From: Platynereis dumerilii
Taxonomy: Eukaryota > Annelida > Polychaeta > Phyllodocida > Nereididae
Direction: 5' to 3'
Assembly (NCBI GenBank): GCA_026936325.1
Contig: JAPTHN010000002.1
Span: 8,432,408-8,496,407 of the forward strand
Length of the DNA: 64,000 nucleotides
Numbering within the stretch: position 1 is the stretch's first letter; each line of letters starts with the position of its first letter. The translations under genes were made by a program, and so were the position numbers. Below, piece by piece: positions 1 to 12,744 of the stretch. The notes under the pieces are model-generated. The model did not search any database and was not told where the DNA came from. It saw nothing but the letters and a program-made list of their open reading frames with translations.

Positions 1-106
1 ATCGGCAAACATTTACACCCATCGGCAAACATTTACACCCATCGGCAAACATTTACACCCTTCGGCAAAAATTTACACCCATTGGCAAACATTTACACCC
101 ATTGGT
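1..106. repeat. 20-bp tandem repeat, cut by window edge
   Basis: Five units of a 20-bp repeat (unit reads ATCGGCAAACATTTACACCC with few changes) plus a partial sixth. Units 1-3 are identical; later ones carry single changes. The array is cut by the left window edge, so its true length is unknown. No coding meaning is seen. Confidence 0.9.
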
Positions 107-1242
107 CACAGGACCCTCCCTCTTGGGAGTCCAGGGAGAACCAGCAACCAACCAACCAGCAATGGAGGAATGTGAAATGTTTGGATGGTTGCTAGGGACT
201 TCATTATGAGCTGTTGGTGGTTTGAGCATTCAAATGGAAAAATCAGACCCCTTGGAACCAATTAGGGGAATAGTTTGTTAGAATGGCGGGCAAGGCAGGG
301 TTTCTAAACTGAAGATGGGAACATAAAATGGCAACATAGCTGCTTGACTTTTTGGCCCTGTTGTCAAGCAACGTCAATTATATATAGATTAAAGGAAGAG
401 AAGTTGAACAAGAAAATATTGTGAAGAATAAGAAAAGTCATGTTGTCATCTCTTGCTGTCACACAAATATAATCAGAGAGGCAGAAGTAGAATTTAGGAT
501 GAACAGATCAAATTACAGTTCCTAAAAGAACTTTCAACAGAGTAGAAGAGAGAGGTAACCCAGATATATACCGATTTAATGGGGCCAGAAAAAAGCGGAA
601 AACTGATTTTGACAAAAGATTTACATTTTCCTTTTTCCAAGAAATTCAATTGCATGTCATGAATTATCATCTTCCACGACTCAATGAAGTCATTCCTCAA
701 CTTTCCAAGGAGGTACTACATGACCTCGAAGAATTCTCAAAATTAGCAGTCTTATAAACGAGCTGACGAATACACGTTCACCCAGGGGTGTGAACCTGTT
801 CAAGCAGAAAGTTGGGGGACATGTCTCTTAGAACAGCGCCCTACCAAATTGAGCCCAAGGGTCATTACCACAACAGTGACAACACGTTTTGTTTTCACAC
901 AAAAAAGTGGGGGAGGGGGAATTTCATATTATGTCCCCCGGGGTAAACTAGAGGTAGTGTGGAGATTGAATTGATCGCCTATGCTGTCCCACAGGGACTA
1001 AATGATCGCCAGTGTTACATAATACGCAAGCCAAAACCTTGTTTTGCGAATTTGATTGGGCAATACTTCACCAAGTTCACTAATACTAAGGAAAATAATA
1101 ATCCATCTCTTGCATGACAAATGGGGCTCTCTTTTTTTACGAGGGGCGGGGGTTGCTGGGTATTTATGCAACAGAAGTTTGCCAGTATTAACTAGAATGG
1201 TGTGCATGAGATGCACAAACAGAGCTCTGCTACGAGTACATG
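107..1242. other. Left flank of the macrosatellite, no gene recognised
   Basis: AT-rich unique-looking sequence apart from the dispersed repeat at 785-955. I looked on the minus strand for WD40-coding exons of TRAF7, which should lie on this side of the gene, and found none. Short open frames here have no recognisable domain and no convincing splice sites. Confidence 0.5.
785..955. repeat. Dispersed repeat, copy A
   Basis: This stretch matches the reverse complement of about 27869-28080. Shared blocks include GGGGGACATGTCTC, CTACCAAATTGAGCCCAAGG, TGTTTTCACACAAAA and ATTTCATA followed by ATGTCCC. The two copies diverge by scattered substitutions and short indels, so this is an old interspersed family. 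No coding capacity or terminal repeats are clear. Confidence 0.75.
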
Positions 1243-2902
1243 TATGTCGCCATGTCCCCGGGGGTATGTCCCCATGTCCGCGGGGGGTATGCCCCATGTC
1301 CGCAGGGGGTATGTCCCCATGTCCGCAGGGGGTATGTCCCCATGTCCGCGGGGGTATGTCCCCATGTCCGCGGGGGTATGTCCCCATGTCCGCGGGGGTA
1401 TGTCCCAACGTCCGCGGGGGTATGTCCCCACGTCCGCGGGGGTATGTCCCCACGTCCGCGGGGTTATGTCCCCACGTCCGCGGGGTTATGTCCCCACGTC
1501 CGCGGGGTATGTCCCCACGTCCGCGGGGGTATGTCCCCACGTCCGCGGGGGTATGTCCCCACGTCCGCGGGGGTATGTCCCCACGTCCGCGGGGGTTTGT
1601 CCACACGTCCGCGGGGGTATGTCCCCACGTCCGCGAGGGTATGTCCCCACGTCCGCGGGGGTATGTCCCCACGTCCGCGGGGGTATGTCCCCACGTCCGC
1701 GTGGGTATGTCCCCATGTCCGCGTGGGTATGTCCCCGGGGGTATGTCCCCATGTCCCCGGGGGTATGTCCCCATGTCCCCGGGGGTATGTCCCCATGTCC
1801 CCGGGGGTATGTCCCCATGTCCCCGGGGGTATGTCCCCATGTCCCCGGGGGTATGTCCCCATGTCCCCGGGGGTATGTCCCCATGTCCCCGGGGGTATGT
1901 CCCCATGTCCCCGGGGGTATGTCCCCATGTCCCCGGGGGTATGTCCCCATGTCCGCGGGGGTATGTCCCCATGTCCGCGGGTGTATGTCCCCATGTCCCC
2001 GGGGGTATGTCCCCATGTCCGCGGAGGGTATGTCCCCATGTCCGCGGGGGTTATGTCCCCACGTCCGTGGGGGGTATGTCCCCACGTCCGTGGGGGGTAT
2101 GTCCCCGGGGGTATGTCCCCATGTCCCCGGGGGTATGTCCCCATGTCCGCGGGGGTATGTCCCCATGTCCGCGGGGGTATGTCCCCATGTCCACGGGGTT
2201 TGTCCCCATGTCCGCGGGGGTATGTCCCCATGTCCCCGGGGGTATGTCCCCATGTCCGCGGAGGTATGTCCCCATGTCCGCGGGGTATGTCCCCATGTCC
2301 GCGGGGGTATGTCCCCATGTCCACGGGAGTATGTCCCCATATCAGTGGGGGTATGTCCCCATGTCCCCTGGGGTATGTCTCCATGTCCGCGGGGGTATGT
2401 CCCCCTGTCCGCATGGGTATGTCCCCATGTCCCCGGGGGCCGTGTCCTCATGTCCCCGGGGCCGTGTCACCATTTATATTAAATGGTCGCCCCCTTATCC
2501 TATCTATCTATCTATCTATCTATGTATCTATGTATCTATCTATCGATCTATCTATCTATCATCATTGCTTAGTAGATATTAAATGGTTGCCCCCTTGGTT
2601 CATTCATGCATGTACTTTTGTTATCTTAGCACCTTAGTAGATATTAAATGGTTGCCCCCTTATTCTTAGGAGATATTAAATGGTCGCCCCCTTATCCTTA
2701 GAAGATATTAAATGGTCGCCCCCTTATCTATCTATCTATGCCCCCCATTCAAGGGATACAATTTGAGGGGGAATTTGAGGGGGGCCCAATTTTGAGGCCC
2801 ATTTGAGGGCTACAACCCCCCTCCCCCTTACTAGATATTAAATGGTCGGTCCCTTAGTTCATTCATACATGTATTTTTGTTCTTTTAAAATGTTACAATT
2901 AA
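1243..2902. repeat. Macrosatellite unit 0 (left end, long minisatellite block)
   Basis: The longest minisatellite block, about 1.2 kb and roughly 55 units of 22 bp with core CCGCGGGGGTATGTCCCC. Around 1405-1700 most units read CACGTCC; elsewhere CATGTCC. The difference is what CpG decay would give. The TCTA microsatellite (about 2502-2560) and the ATATTAAATGG tail follow. There is no LINE segment on the left, so this is the array edge and the most diverged part. It ends at the TTAA target of the element at 2903-3706. Confidence 0.9.
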
Positions 2903-3706
2903 GGTGGCTCGCTACTCGTGAACTTTCCAAGATAGGATTTCTTAAAAATAGTTTAGAATGATCCTAAATATAGTTTATAGCAAGGATATGTAAAAAAAAG
3001 TGGTTGCAACCAGCCTTTTTTTCATATTATTTGAGGTTATGCACAAGAAAGTCAGTCAACGCAAACCTGAAAAACACAATTTTTTTCTTAACTTTTTTAC
3101 TGTGAAGTTTGCCCTGTCATTCAGTGGTCATGCATCCCATATCATTCAATGAAGCATGAAATTAAAGAAGATACTTTAATGGAAAAGCTGATTACAATTT
3201 CAAAGCGATATATTTAGTTTAAAGGGCTTTCCAATGGGCTCGGAATAAAAAAATTGATTTTGACAATTTTAACTTTTTTTATAAACCATGGCGCTAAAAA
3301 AAATTGGCGGAATAGGATTTCTCATTTCTTTGTCATTTGTTTCCAAATATTGTGAGGAACAATAAAATGCATAAGAGAAGGTTCGCTACCGCGATGGATT
3401 TTGCTATAAAAATTTATTTGTATCTCCAAGTCAGTTTTGAGAAATTAGACTTGCTTGCCGAAAATCGCCATTAAAAATATTCCGTTTAGACTATAAAGCT
3501 GAAAGTCTCTCTGATAGTATTCCTTTTCATAGCGCATCTAATGCTTTAAACCAGAAGTCTCTAACCCTGATAGAAGTGGTTCAAATGGCGATCGAAGTGG
3601 CCGTCGCACGAAATTAACAAAAACCAAAAAAGCAGCTCACAGAGCTCAGAAGACTGCTGTTTCCATGGTGACACCGCCATTGCTAGACCATGAGTAGCGA
3701 GCCACC
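2903..3706. mobile_element. 804-bp non-autonomous DNA transposon (TTAA target, piggyBac-like MITE)
   Basis: Bounded by TTAA on both sides (2899-2902 and 3707-3710). Its ends are inverted repeats: the left starts GGTGGCTCGCTACTCGTG and the right, read on the other strand, starts GGTGGCTCGCTACTCATG (17 of 18 match). Seven sister macrosatellite units show the empty site ACAATTAAGCACCG, so the insertion and its single-TTAA duplication are proven inside the window. The AT-rich interior has no transposase frame. TTAA duplication is typical of the piggyBac superfamily; the family assignment is inference from that target alone. Confidence 0.9.
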
Positions 3707-3710
3707 TTAA

Positions 3711-5148
3711 GCACCGAGACATAAAATCCACCTTCATCAAATAAATTAAAATCAGTATAAAAGAAAAAAAAACATTTCTTATCACAAAAACAGCTTTAAA
3801 ATTAGTATATAAAATCATTTCTGGTTTTCAGGATCAATTGGCAAGCTTTGGCAGTTTCATAAATCATTGACTCCTCACTCATTAAGAATATAAATTTCCT
3901 ATCATCATCTAACTGGCTAAACTCCAGACAGTTCCTGCTAGCAGCATCAATTAAAGGCTTCCTAACATTCTCATACATGGCACACCTGATCACACAATGT
4001 TCTTCGCTCTCTACTTCACCACTATTACAAATTTACAAATGTCCCCATGTCCGCGTGGGTATGTCCCCATGTCCGCGTGGGTATGTCCCCGGGGGTATGT
4101 CCCCATGTCCCCGGGGGTATGTCCCCATGTCCCCGGGAGTATGTCCCCATGTCCCCGGGGGTATGTCCCCATGTCCGCGGGGGTATGTCCCCATGTCCGC
4201 GGGGGTATGTCCCCATGTCCCCGGGGGTATGTCCCCATGTCCGCGGGGGGTATGTCCCCATGTCCGCGGGGGGTATGTCCCCACGTCCGTGGGGGGTATG
4301 TCCCCATGTCCGCGGGGGGTATGTCCCCGGGGGTATGTCCCCATGTCCGTGGGGGTATGTCCCCATGTCCGCGGGGGTATGTCCCCATGTCCACGGGGTT
4401 TGTCCCCATGTCCGCGGGGGTATGTCCCCATGTCCCCGGGGGTATGTCCCCATGTCCGCGGAGGTATGTCCCCATGTCCGCGGGGTATGTCCCCATGTCC
4501 GCGGGGGTATGTCCCCATGTCCACGGGGTATGTCCCCATATCAGTGGGGGTATGTCCCCATGTCCACGGGGGTATGTCCCCATATCAGTGGGGGTATGTC
4601 CCCATGTCCCCTGGGGTATGTCTCCATGTCCGCGGGGGTATGTCCCCCTGTCCGCATGGGTATGTCCCCATGTCCCCGGGGGCCGTGTCCTCATGTCCCC
4701 GGGGCCGTGTCACCATTTATATTAAATGGTCGCCCCCTTATCCTATCTATCTATCTATCTATCTATGTATCTATGTATCTATCTATCGATCTATCTATCT
4801 ATCATCATTGCTTAGTAGATATTAAATGGTTGCCCCCTTGGTTCATTCATGCATGTACTTTTGTTATCTTAGCACCTTAGTAGATATTAAATGGTTGCCC
4901 CCTTATTCTTAGGAGATATTAAATGGTCGCCCCCTTATCCTTAGAAGATATTAAATGGTCGCCCCCTTATCTATCTATCTATGCCCCCCATTCAAGGGAT
5001 ACAATTTGAGGGGGGCCCAATTTGAGGGGGGCCCAATTTTGAGGCCCATTTGAGGGCTACAACCCCCCTCCCCTTACTAGATATTAAATGGTCGGTCCCT
5101 TAGTTCATTCATACATGTATTTTTGTTCTTTTAAAATGTTACAATTAA
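3711..5148. repeat. Macrosatellite unit 1
   Basis: LINE-derived segment 3711-4038, minisatellite 4039-4714, TCTA microsatellite and tail to 5148. The minus strand encodes the 63-residue LINE C-terminus at 3802-3993. This unit lacks the GACCCC variant found near the minisatellite start of all units to its right, so it belongs to an older subtype. Confidence 0.92.
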
Positions 5149-6689
5149 GCACCGAGACATAAAATCCACCTTCATCAAATAAATTAAAATCAGTATAAAA
5201 GAAAAAAAAACATTTCTTATCACAAAAACAGCTTTAAAATTAGTATATAAAATCATTTCTGGTTTTCAGGATCAATTGGCAAGCTTTGGCAGTTTCATAA
5301 ATCATTGACTCCTCACTCATTAAGAATATAAATTTCCTATCATCATCTAACTGGCTAAACTCCAGACAGTTCCTGCTAGCAGCATCAATTAAAGGCTTCC
5401 TAACATTCTCATACATGGCACACCTGATCACACAATGTTCTTCGCTCTCTACTTCACCACTATTACAAATTTACAAATGTCCCCATGTCCGCGTGGGTAT
5501 GACCCCATGTCCGCGTGGGTATGTCCCCATGTCCGCGTGGGTATGTCCCCGGGCGTATGTCCCCATGTCCCCGGGGGTATGTCCCCATGTCCCCGGGGGT
5601 ATGTCCCCATGTCCGCGTGGGTATGTCCCCGGGCGTATGTCCCCATGTCCCCGGGGGTATGTCCCCATGTCCCCGGGGGCATGTCCCCATGTCCCCGGGG
5701 GTATGTCCCCATGTCCGCGGGGGTATGTCCCCATGTCCGCGGGGGTATGTCCCCATGTCCCCGGGGGTATGTCCCCATGTCCGCGGGGGGTATGTCCCCA
5801 TGTCCGCGGGGGGTATGTCCCCACGTCCGTGGGGGGTATGTCCCCATGTCCGCGGGGGGTATGTCCCCGGGGGTATGTCCCCATGTCCGCGGGGGTATGT
5901 CCCCATGTCCGCGGGGTTTGTCCCCATGTCCGCGGGGGTATGTCCCCATGTCCCCGGGGGTATGTCCCCATGTCCGCGGAGGTATGTCCCCATGTCCGCG
6001 GGGTATGTCCCCATGTCCCCGGGGGTATGTCCCCATGTCCACGGGGGTATGTCCCCATATCAGTGGGGGTATGTCCCCATGTCCACGGGGGTATGTCCCC
6101 ATATCAGTGGGGGTATGTCCCCATATCAGTGGGGGTATGTCCCCATGTCCCCTGGGGTATGTCTCCATGTCCGCGGGGGTATGTCCCCCTGTCCGCATGG
6201 GTATGTCCCCATGTCCCCGGGGGCCGTGTCCTCATGTCCCCGGGGCCGTGTCACCATTTATATTAAATGGTCGCCCCCTTATCCTATCTATCTATCTATC
6301 TATCTATGTATCTATGTATCTATCTATCGATCTATCTATCTATCATCATTGCTTAGTAGATATTAAATGGTTGCCCCCTTGGTTCATTCATGCATGTACT
6401 TTTGTTATCTTAGCACCTTAGTAGATATTAAATGGTTGCCCCCTTATTCTTAGGAGATATTAAATGGTCGCCCCCTTATCCTTAGAAGATATTAAATGGT
6501 CGCCCCCTTATCTATCTATCTATGCCCCCCATTCAAGGGATACAATTTGAGGGGGGCCCAATTTGAGGGGGGCCCAATTTTGAGGCCCATTTGAGGGCTA
6601 CAACCCCCCTCCCCTTACTAGATATTAAATGGTCGGTCCCTTAGTTCATTCATACATGTATTTTTGTTCTTTTAAAATGTTACAATTAA
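5149..6689. repeat. Macrosatellite unit 2
   Basis: LINE segment (63-residue C-terminus at 5240-5431, minus), minisatellite about 5478-6254, microsatellite and tail. Same length (1541 bp) as unit 3, and it shares the first-block GACCCC and CCCGGGCG variants with units 3-7. Confidence 0.92.
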
Positions 6690-8230
6690 GCACCGAGACA
6701 TAAAATCCACCTTCATCAAATAAATTAAAATCAGTATAAAAGAAAAAAAAACATTTCTTATCACAAAAACAGCTTTAAAATTAGTATATAAAATCATTTC
6801 TGGTTTTCAGGATCAATTGGCAAGCTTTGGCAGTTTCATAAATCATTGACTCCTCACTCATTAAGAATATAAATTTCCTATCATCATCTAACTGGCTAAA
6901 CTCCAGACAGTTCCTGCTAGCAGCATCAATTAAAGGCTTCCTAACATTCTCATACATGGCACACCTGATCACACAATGTTCTTCGCTCTCTACTTCACCA
7001 CTATTACAAATTTACAAATGTCCCCATGTCCGCGTGGGTATGACCCCATGTCCGCGTGGGTATGTCCCCATGTCCGCGTGGGTATGTCCCCGGGCGTATG
7101 TCCCCATGTCCCCGGGGTATGTCCCCATGTCCCCGGGGGTATGTCCCCATGTCCGCGTGGGTATGTCCCCGGGCGTATGTCCCCATGTCCCCGGGGGTAT
7201 GTCCCCATGTCCCCGGGGGCATGTCCCCATGTCCCCGGGGGTATGTCCCCATGTCCGCGGGGGTATGTCCCCATGTCCGCGGGGGTAAGTCCCCATTTCA
7301 CGGGGGTTATGTCCCCATGTCCGCGGGGGGTATGTCCCCATGTCCGCGGGGGGTATGTCCCCATGTCCGAGGGGGGTATGTCCCCATGTCCGCGGGGGGT
7401 ATGTCCCCGGGGGTATGTCCCCATGTCCGCGGGGGTATGTCCCCATGTCCGCGGGGTTTGTCCCCATGTCCGCGGGGGTATGTCCCCATGTCCCCGGGGG
7501 TATGTCCCCATGTCCGCGGAGGTATGTCCCCATGTCCGCGGGGTATGTCCCCATGTCCCCGGGGGTATGTCCCCATGTCCACGGGGGTATGTCCCCATAT
7601 CAGTGGGGGTATGTCCCCATGTCCACGGGGGTATGTCCCCATATCAGTGGGGGTATGTCCCCATATCAGTGGGGGTATGTCCCCATGTCCCCTGGGGTAT
7701 GTCTCCATGTCCGCGGGGGTATGTCCCCCTGTCCGCATGGGTATGTCCCCATGTCCCCGGGGGCCGTGTCCTCATGTCCCCGGGGCCGTGTCACCATTTA
7801 TATTAAATGGTCGCCCCCTTATCCTATCTATCTATCTATGTATCTATGTATCTATGTATCTATCTATCGATCTATCTATCTATCATCATTGCTTAGTAGA
7901 TATTAAATGGTTGCCCCCTTGGTTCATTCATGCATGTACTTTTGTTATCTTAGCACCTTAGTAGATATTAAATGGTTGCCCCCTTATTCTTAGGAGATAT
8001 TAAATGGTCGCCCCCTTATCCTTAGAAGATATTAAATGGTCGCCCCCTTATCTATCTATCTATGCCCCCCATTCAAGGGATACAATTTGAGGGGGGCCCA
8101 ATTTGAGGGGGGCCCAATTTTGAGGCCCATTTGAGGGCTACAACCCCCCTCCCCCTTACTAGATATTAAATGGTCGGTCCCTTGGTTCATTCATACATGT
8201 ATTTTTGTTCTTTTAAAATGTTACAATTAA
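6690..8230. repeat. Macrosatellite unit 3
   Basis: LINE segment (C-terminus at 6781-6972, minus), minisatellite about 7018-7794, tail to 8230. One minisatellite stretch near 7286-7310 is changed (CCCCATTTCACGGGGGTT). From this unit rightward the microsatellite carries an extra TCTATG step. Confidence 0.92.
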
Positions 8231-9705
8231 GCACCGAGACATAAAATCCACCTTCATCAAATAAATTAAAATCAGTATAAAAGAAAAAAAAACATTTCTT
8301 ATCACAAAAACAGCTTTAAAATTAGTATATAAAATCATTTCTGGTTTTCAGGATCAATTGGCAAGCTTTGGCAGTTTCATAAATCATTGACTCCTCACTC
8401 ATTAAGAATATAAATTTCCTATCATCATCTAACTGGCTAAACTCCAGACAGTTCCTGCTAGCAGCATCAATTAAAGGCTTCCTAACATTCTCATACATGG
8501 CACACCTGATCACACAATGTTCTTCGCTCTCTACTTCACCACTATTACAAATTTACAAATGTCCCCATGTCCGCGTGGGTATGACCCCATGTCCGCGTGG
8601 GTATGTCCCCGGGCGTATGTCCCCATGTCCCTGGGGGTATGTCCCCATGTCCCGGGGGTATGTCCCCATGTCCGCGTGGGTATGTCCCCGGGCGTATGTC
8701 CCCATGTCCCCGGGGGTATGTCCCCATGTCCCCGGGGGTATGTCCCCATGTCCCCGGGGGTATGTCCCCATGTCCGCGGGGGTATGTCCCCATGTCCGCG
8801 GGGGTATGTCCCCATGTCCCCGGGGGTATGTCCCCATGTCCGCGGGGGGTATGTCCCCATGTCCGCGGGGGGTATGTCCCCACGTCCGTGGGGGGTATGT
8901 CCCCATGTCCGCGGGGGGTATGTCCCCGGGGGTATGTCCCCATGTCCGCGGGGGTATGTCCCCATGTCCGCGGGGGTATGTCCCCATGTCCACGGGGTTT
9001 GTCCCCATGTCCGCGGGGGTATGTCCCCATGTCCCCGGGGGTATGTCCCCATGTCCGCGGAGGTATGTCCCCATGTCCGCGGGGTATGTCCCCATGTCCG
9101 CGGGGGTATGTCCCCATGTCCACGGGGGTATGTCCCCATATCAGTGGGGGTATGTCCCCATGTCCCCTGGGGTATGTCTCCATGTCCGCGGGGGTATGTC
9201 CCCCTGTCCGCATGGGTATGTCCCCATGTCCCCGGGGGCCGTGTCCTCATGTCCCCGGGGCCGTGTCACCATTTATATTAAATGGTCGCCCCCTTATCCT
9301 ATCTATCTATCTATGTATCTATGTATCTATGTATCTATCTATCGATCTATCTATCTATCATCATTGCTTAGTAGATATTAAATGGTTGCCCCCTTGGTTC
9401 ATTCATGCATGTACTTTTGTTATCTTAGCACCTTAGTAGATATTAAATGGTTGCCCCCTTATTCTTAGGAGATATTAAATGGTCGCCCCCTTATCCTTAG
9501 AAGATATTAAATGGTCGCCCCCTTATCTATCTATCTATGCCCCCCATTCAAGGGATACAATTTGAGGGGGGCCCAATTTGAGGGGGGCCCAATTTTGAGG
9601 CCCATTTGAGGGCTACAACCCCCCTCCCCCTTACTAGATATTAAATGGTCGGTCCCTTAGTTCATTCATACATGTATTTTTGTTCTTTTAAAATGTTACA
9701 ATTAA
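8231..9705. repeat. Macrosatellite unit 4
   Basis: LINE segment (C-terminus at 8322-8513, minus), minisatellite about 8560-9270, tail to 9705. It is 66 bp (three 22-bp units) shorter than units 2 and 3. Confidence 0.92.
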
Positions 9706-11225
9706 GCACCGAGACATAAAATCCACCTTCATCAAATAAATTAAAATCAGTATAAAAGAAAAAAAAACATTTCTTATCACAAAAACAGCTTTAAAATTAG
9801 TATATAAAATCATTTCTGGTTTTCAGGATCAATTGGCAAGCTTTGGCAGTTTCATAAATCATTGACTCCTCACTCATTAAGAATATAAATTTCCTATCAT
9901 CATCTAACTGGCTAAACTCCAGACAGTTCCTGCTAGCAGCATCAATTAAAGGCTTCCTAACATTCTCATACATGGCACACCTGATCACACAATGTTCTTC
10001 GCTCTCTACTTCACCACTATTACAAATTTACAAATGTCCCCATGTCCGCGTGGGTATGACCCCATGTCCGCGTGGGTATGTCCCCATGTCCGCGTGGGTA
10101 TGTCCCCGGGCGTATGTCCCCATGTCCCCGGGGGTATGTCCCCATGTCCCCGGGGGTATGTCCCCATGTCCGCGTGGGTATGTCCCCGGGCGTATGTCCC
10201 CATGTCCCCGGGGGTATGTCCCCATGTCCCCGGGGGTATGTCCCCATGTCCGTGGGGGTATGTCCCCATGTCCGCGGGGGTATGTCCCCATGTCCCCGGG
10301 GGTATGTCCCCATGTCCGCGGGGGGTATGTCCCCATGTCCGCGGGGGGTATGTCCCCACGTCCGTGGGGGGTATGTCCCCATGTCCGCGGGGGGTATGTC
10401 CCCGGGGGTATGTCCCCATGTCCGCGGGGGTATGTCCCCATGTCCGCGGGGGTATGTCCCCATGTCCACGGGGTTTGTCCCCATGTCCGCGGGGGTATGT
10501 CCCCATGTCCCCGGGGGTATGTCCCCATGTCCGCGGAGGTATGTCCCCATGTCCGCGGGGTATGTCCCCATGTCCGCGGGGGTATGTCCCCATGTCCACG
10601 GGGGTATGTCCCCATATCAGTGGGGGTATGTCCCCATGTCCACGGGGGTATGTCCCCATATCAGTGGGGGTATGTCCCCATGTCCCCTGGGGTATGTCTC
10701 CATGTCCGCGGGGGTATGTCCCCCTGTCCGCATGGGTATGTCCCCATGTCCCCGGGGGCCGTGTCCTCATGTCCCCGGGGCCGTGTCACCATTTATATTA
10801 AATGGTCGCCCCCTTATCCTATCTATCTATCTATGTATCTATGTATCTATGTATCTATCTATCGATCTATCTATCTATCATCATTGCTTAGTAGATATTA
10901 AATGGTTGCCCCCTTGGTTCATTCATGCATGTACTTTTGTTATCTTAGCACCTTAGTAGATATTAAATGGTTGCCCCCTTATTCTTAGGAGATATTAAAT
11001 GGTCGCCCCCTTATCCTTAGAAGATATTAAATGGTCGCCCCCTTATCTATCTATCTATGCCCCCCATTCAAGGGATACAATTTGAGGGGGGCCCAATTTG
11101 AGGGGGGCCCAATTTTGAGGCCCATTTGAGGGCTACAACCCCCCTCCCCCTTACTAGATATTAAATGGTCGGTCCCTTAGTTCATTCATACATGTATTTT
11201 TGTTCTTTTAAAATGTTACAATTAA
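9706..11225. repeat. Macrosatellite unit 5
   Basis: LINE segment (C-terminus at 9797-9988, minus), minisatellite about 10033-10790, tail to 11225. By eye it is almost identical to units 6 and 7. Confidence 0.92.
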
Positions 11226-12744
11226 GCACCGAGACATAAAATCCACCTTCATCAAATAAATTAAAATCAGTATAAAAGAAAAAAAAACATTTCTTATCAC
11301 AAAAACAGCTTTAAAATTAGTATATAAAATCATTTCTGGTTTTCAGGATCAATTGGCAAGCTTTGGCAGTTTCATAAATCATTGACTCCTCACTCATTAA
11401 GAATATAAATTTCCTATCATCATCTAACTGGCTAAACTCCAGACAGTTCCTGCTAGCAGCATCAATTAAAGGCTTCCTAACATTCTCATACATGGCACAC
11501 CTGATCACACAATGTTCTTCGCTCTCTACTTCACCACTATTACAAATTTACAAATGTCCCCATGTCCGCGTGGGTATGACCCCATGTCCGCGTGGGTATG
11601 TCCCCATGTCCGCGTGGGTATGTCCCCGGGCGTATGTCCCCATGTCCCCGGGGGTATGTCCCCATGTCCCCGGGGGTATGTCCCCATGTCCGCGTGGGTA
11701 TGTCCCCGGGCGTATGTCCCCATGTCCCCGGGGGTATGTCCCCATGTCCCCGGGGGTATGTCCCCATGTCCGTGGGGGTATGTCCCCATGTCCGCGGGGG
11801 TATGTCCCCATGTCCCCGGGGGTATGTCCCCATGTCCGCGGGGGGTATGTCCCCATGTCCGCGGGGGGTATGTCCCCACGTCCGTGGGGGGTATGTCCCC
11901 ATGTCCGCGGGGGGTATGTCCCCGGGGGTATGTCCCCATGTCCGCGGGGGTATGTCCCCATGTCCGCGGGGGTATGTCCCCATGTCCACGGGGTTTGTCC
12001 CCATGTCCGCGGGGGTATGTCCCCATGTCCCCGGGGGTATGTCCCCATGTCCGCGGAGGTATGTCCCCATGTCCGCGGGGTATGTCCCCATGTCCGCGGG
12101 GGTATGTCCCCATGTCCACGGGGGTATGTCCCCATATCAGTGGGGGTATGTCCCCATGTCCACGGGGGTATGTCCCCATATCAGTGGGGGTATGTCCCCA
12201 TGTCCCCTGGGGTATGTCTCCATGTCCGCGGGGGTATGTCCCCCTGTCCGCATGGGTATGTCCCCATGTCCCCGGGGGCCGTGTCCTCATGTCCCCGGGG
12301 CCGTGTCACCATTTATATTAAATGGTCGCCCCCTTATCCTATCTATCTATCTATGTATCTATGTATCTATGTATCTATCTATCGATCTATCTATCTATCA
12401 TCATTGCTTAGTAGATATTAAATGGTTGCCCCTTGGTTCATTCATGCATGTACTTTTGTTATCTTAGCACCTTAGTAGATATTAAATGGTTGCCCCCTTA
12501 TTCTTAGGAGATATTAAATGGTCGCCCCCTTATCCTTAGAAGATATTAAATGGTCGCCCCCTTATCTATCTATCTATGCCCCCCATTCAAGGGATACAAT
12601 TTGAGGGGGGCCCAATTTGAGGGGGGCCCAATTTTGAGGCCCATTTGAGGGCTACAACCCCCCTCCCCCTTACTAGATATTAAATGGTCGGTCCCTTAGT
12701 TCATTCATACATGTATTTTTGTTCTTTTAAAATGTTACAATTAA
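11226..12744. repeat. Macrosatellite unit 6
   Basis: LINE segment (C-terminus at 11317-11508, minus), minisatellite about 11553-12310, tail to 12744. It differs from unit 5 by loss of one C near 12430, as far as I can see. Confidence 0.92.
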
